Below the pieces are notes generated by a model that was not told where the DNA came from, searched no databases, and saw only the letters and a program-made list of their open reading frames with translations. A DNA stretch of 64,000 nucleotides, from positions 372,001-436,000 of the forward strand of contig NZ_CP093281.1 in NCBI RefSeq assembly GCF_026651855.1, in the 5' to 3' direction. Below, in pieces: positions 61,990-64,000 of the stretch. Made by a program: the position numbers and the translations under genes. Source of the DNA: Pseudomonas silvicola. GTDB lineage: Bacteria > Pseudomonadota > Gammaproteobacteria > Pseudomonadales > Pseudomonadaceae. Position 1 is the first letter of the stretch; every line of letters starts with the position of its first letter.

Positions 61990-62490
61990 ATGACGAGGGA
62001 ATCTGTTTATCTGGATTGGCTACGTGATGCACACGCGATGGAGAAGCACGGTGAAACGTTATTAAAACAAGCGATGGAGCGTCTCGACAGTGATTCTTCC
62101 ATCGGGAGTCACATCGCGCATTATCTTGCGCAGTCACGCACAGCAGTTGCGGGTGAAAGAGGTTTGAAATGCCATGACGATAGTTGGTCGGCATTGAAAG
62201 AGGCATTAGGCCGCCTGTCTGTGGTGGGGCAGGCAGCGAGCGATTTGCTGCGTGTTGAGCAGGACGCACGGATGGCCGTCAGCGTCTATGTCTTTTGTAG
62301 TTATAAAGTTGCGACTTACACCACGTTAATTGCCGCCGCCAGACAGGCTGATGACCGTGAAGGCGACATTTTTCAGCGGATCTTGCAACAGGAAGGGAAA
62401 ATGGCGGCCAGACTGCTTGCGGACTTGCCTGAAGCAGCGAATCAATCGATAGACTCGCTGGCTGAAAGTGAAGCATCAAGCGCGGTGTAG
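61990..62490 (+). CDS. YciE-like ferritin-like protein (DUF892), second copy
   Basis: 166 residues, intact; CAGGAGTGA precedes ATG 61990. MTRESVYLDWLRDAHAMEKH is the same start as YciE (YHDWLRDAHAMEK). DLLRVEQDARMAVSVYVFCS and KVATYTTLIAAARQADDRE follow the helical bundle. It diverges from the yciE at 47585 in the middle (the metal-ligand region SAVAGERGLKCHDDSW is unlike it), so it may have lost or changed metal binding. A terminator follows. Confidence 0.88.
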   Translation: MTRESVYLDWLRDAHAMEKHGETLLKQAMERLDSDSSIGSHIAHYLAQSRTAVAGERGLKCHDDSWSALKEALGRLSVVGQAASDLLRVEQDARMAVSVYVFCSYKVATYTTLIAAARQADDREGDIFQRILQQEGKMAARLLADLPEAANQSIDSLAESEASSAV

Positions 62491-62496
62491 TGTTTT

Positions 62497-62525
62497 CTGC
62501 GGGCAGCTTGCTGGCTGCCCGCAGA
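62497..62525 (+). terminator. Terminator after the yciE-like gene
   Basis: CTGCGGGCAGC-ttgctg-GCTGCCCGCAG, 7 bases past the stop; long perfect stem without a clear T-run. Confidence 0.75.
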
Positions 62526-62891
62526 GAAAATGGCCAGCATTATTAATGATTACACGTTAACGGCAATTGCATAAACGGCAGTAAAAGGCCGCTACGTTTA
62601 TCCAAACGTAGGATTAAGCGCTACAACTCAGTTTAATAAGTAAAGCACACTGATCACTCGGGTGACTATTATTGCCAACAATTTAATATAACTGATCAAA
62701 TTTTTAATTGCGCAACTCACAGGAAGTGAATTGTTTTGCACGAGTAAGTTATATTTAAGTAAAAGCATTAAGGTTAGTGAGCATGCTGGACGATAACAGC
62801 AGGCTGCCGATGAGAACGAGCGTCTCCATTTCTTTGTTTTAATAACACCTGGATTTCATGACTCACTAATAAAAATCATTGAGGTTTCTAA
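62526..62891. other. Upstream region of the chemoreceptor gene
   Basis: 366 bp, no gene seen. AT-rich second half must hold the promoter; no sigma-28 box was identified with confidence. Confidence 0.4.
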
Positions 62892-64000
62892 ATGGACATA
62901 GTTCAAGGATTTTCACGCAATATTAAATTGCGCAGCAAACTCATTATTTCTTCGCTCATCAATATCGGTATGCTGCTTTTGGTCGCGGTACTGGGTTTAA
63001 ATTCGCTGTTTATGGCACAAACCGGCGTCAACGGCATGATGAAAGATGATTACCCAACCATTGCGTTGGGCAATCAGTTAATCAATGAGATTAACACTAC
63101 CATTCAGCGACAGGCTTTGCTGCTTCAGCCCAATCAATGCGGAGGCCGCAGCGCCATCATGAATGAGCTCAGGGGCAACCGGGCAAATTACGGAGATTTA
63201 TCGTCAACTCCATGCACTGTCAACAGATGACGATTCAATTGCTTATCTCAAAATTTTGGATGATAAACGCAAAGCTTATTTAGAAGGCCGTAATGAATTT
63301 TTGCAACTCGCTAGTCAGGATCCTAATAAAGCGCTGGATTATTATCTTACAGCATTGGCGAGTAAACAAAAGGATTATACGGTCGAAGTGCAGCGTTTTA
63401 TTGCACTGCAAGAGCAGCAGATGAATGGTTCCTACACACACTTTATGGATTCCTATCACACCACTAAAATTTCAATGGTGGTGATATTTATTGCGGCGGT
63501 TATTCTCTCTGCGTTGATTGGCTGGATTATTATCCGATCCATTACTGTGCCATTAAAAAACGTGATTGCGTTTCTTGGCCGTGTTGCTGATGGCGATCTC
63601 AGTACGAGCTTCTATGAAAAACGTAAAGACGAAATGGGCCAGTTAATAAACGCCATTCAGCAGATGCAGGATAAAATGTCGACCATTGTCAGTCATATTC
63701 GTATCAGCGCAGAGCAAATCTCAGGAGGTGCCAGCGAAATTATGTCGGGTACACATGATTTGGCCGCGCGCACTGAAGAACAAGCCAGTTCGGTTGAACA
63801 AACGGCAGCATCGGTTGAAGAATTCACTGCCACCATTAGCAACACTCGCAATAACACCCACTTTGCTGCCGATCTGTCTGAAAAGGCGGAAAGCGCCGTG
63901 GGGCAGAACGCCACCATGATGAACAATGTGTCGACCAAAATGGCTGAGATCCATGATTCAGCCGGTCGCATGGCAGATATTATCAATCTGATTGATTCAT
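62892..64000 (+). pseudogene. Methyl-accepting chemotaxis protein, frameshifted and cut by the window edge
   Basis: MDIVQGFSRNIKLRSKLIIS and the helix LINIGMLLLVAVLGLNSLFM start at 62892. The periplasmic four-helix ligand domain is broken near 63140. The second membrane helix (IFIAAVILSALIGWIIIRSI), HAMP (PLKNVIAFLGRVADGDLSTS) and the signalling domain with a methylation helix (AARTEEQASSVEQTAASVEE) follow in other frames. It runs off the right end. Senses an unknown attractant or repellent. Confidence 0.9.

Overview
The window is accessory DNA from an enteric gammaproteobacterium (Enterobacterales). Gene families such as YcgZ/YmgA/AriR, YciGFE, YhbO, ChaB, YbiI, KatE (HPII type) and a membrane gluconate dehydrogenase suggest Erwiniaceae (Pantoea/Erwinia-like) or a close relative. 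This is an inference; no rRNA, tRNA or replicon gene is present to settle it. The content (arsenic resistance, insertion sequences, many redox enzymes, stress genes, SOS genes) looks like a large plasmid or a genomic island. A pervasive oddity is that more than half of the recognisable genes are interrupted by one or more single-base indels while the protein on both sides still matches its family well. Either the assembly carries uncorrected indel errors or the region is decaying; I annotate these as pseudogenes and state what the joined product would be.

Layout. 1-7 kb: end of an alpha/beta hydrolase, a 159-bp non-autonomous element, an arsRBC operon with divergent arsH, and two inverted IS1182-like copies with the same terminal repeats as the short element. 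7-10.4 kb: two unknown proteins, a CatB-type acetyltransferase and a gene-poor stretch. 10.4-13.3 kb: a YbiI-like zinc finger, PPK2 and a Pit phosphate transporter, the last preceded by a strong Pho box. 14-19.6 kb: old yellow enzyme, SDR, enoyl-CoA hydratase, GST, LysR and LacI regulators. 20-23.8 kb: three-subunit Tat/haem gluconate-type dehydrogenase. 24.2-33 kb: electrophile/xenobiotic redox cluster (ADH, two SDRs, OYE, TetR, MFS, hydrolase, cyclophilin-like protein, LysR).

33-63 kb: a general-stress block. It contains ChaB, a ycgZ-ymgA-ariR connector operon with further small relatives, KatE, an amphipathic membrane protein, YhbO, a pyruvate-oxidase-like TPP enzyme next to phosphoketolase, yciGFE, a formaldehyde dehydrogenase, an SDR, additional KGG and YciE-like genes, a BOF (YgiW) protein, two LexA boxes (one before two tiny unknown genes, one before umuD with a truncated umuC), and a TetR/DUF1348 pair with matching operators. 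The window ends inside a methyl-accepting chemotaxis protein.

The most interesting signals are: an orphan small RNA at about 51.7 kb that carries the ArcZ seed and ends in a terminator; insertion of three related elements into the loop of the same GTCCGCT...AGCGGAC palindrome, with an empty copy at 24.1 kb; a PhoB-type promoter on a polyphosphate/phosphate operon; a perfect LexA palindrome in front of undescribed tiny genes; paired TetR operators; and a duplicated fragment linking 23.7 kb and 58.8 kb.
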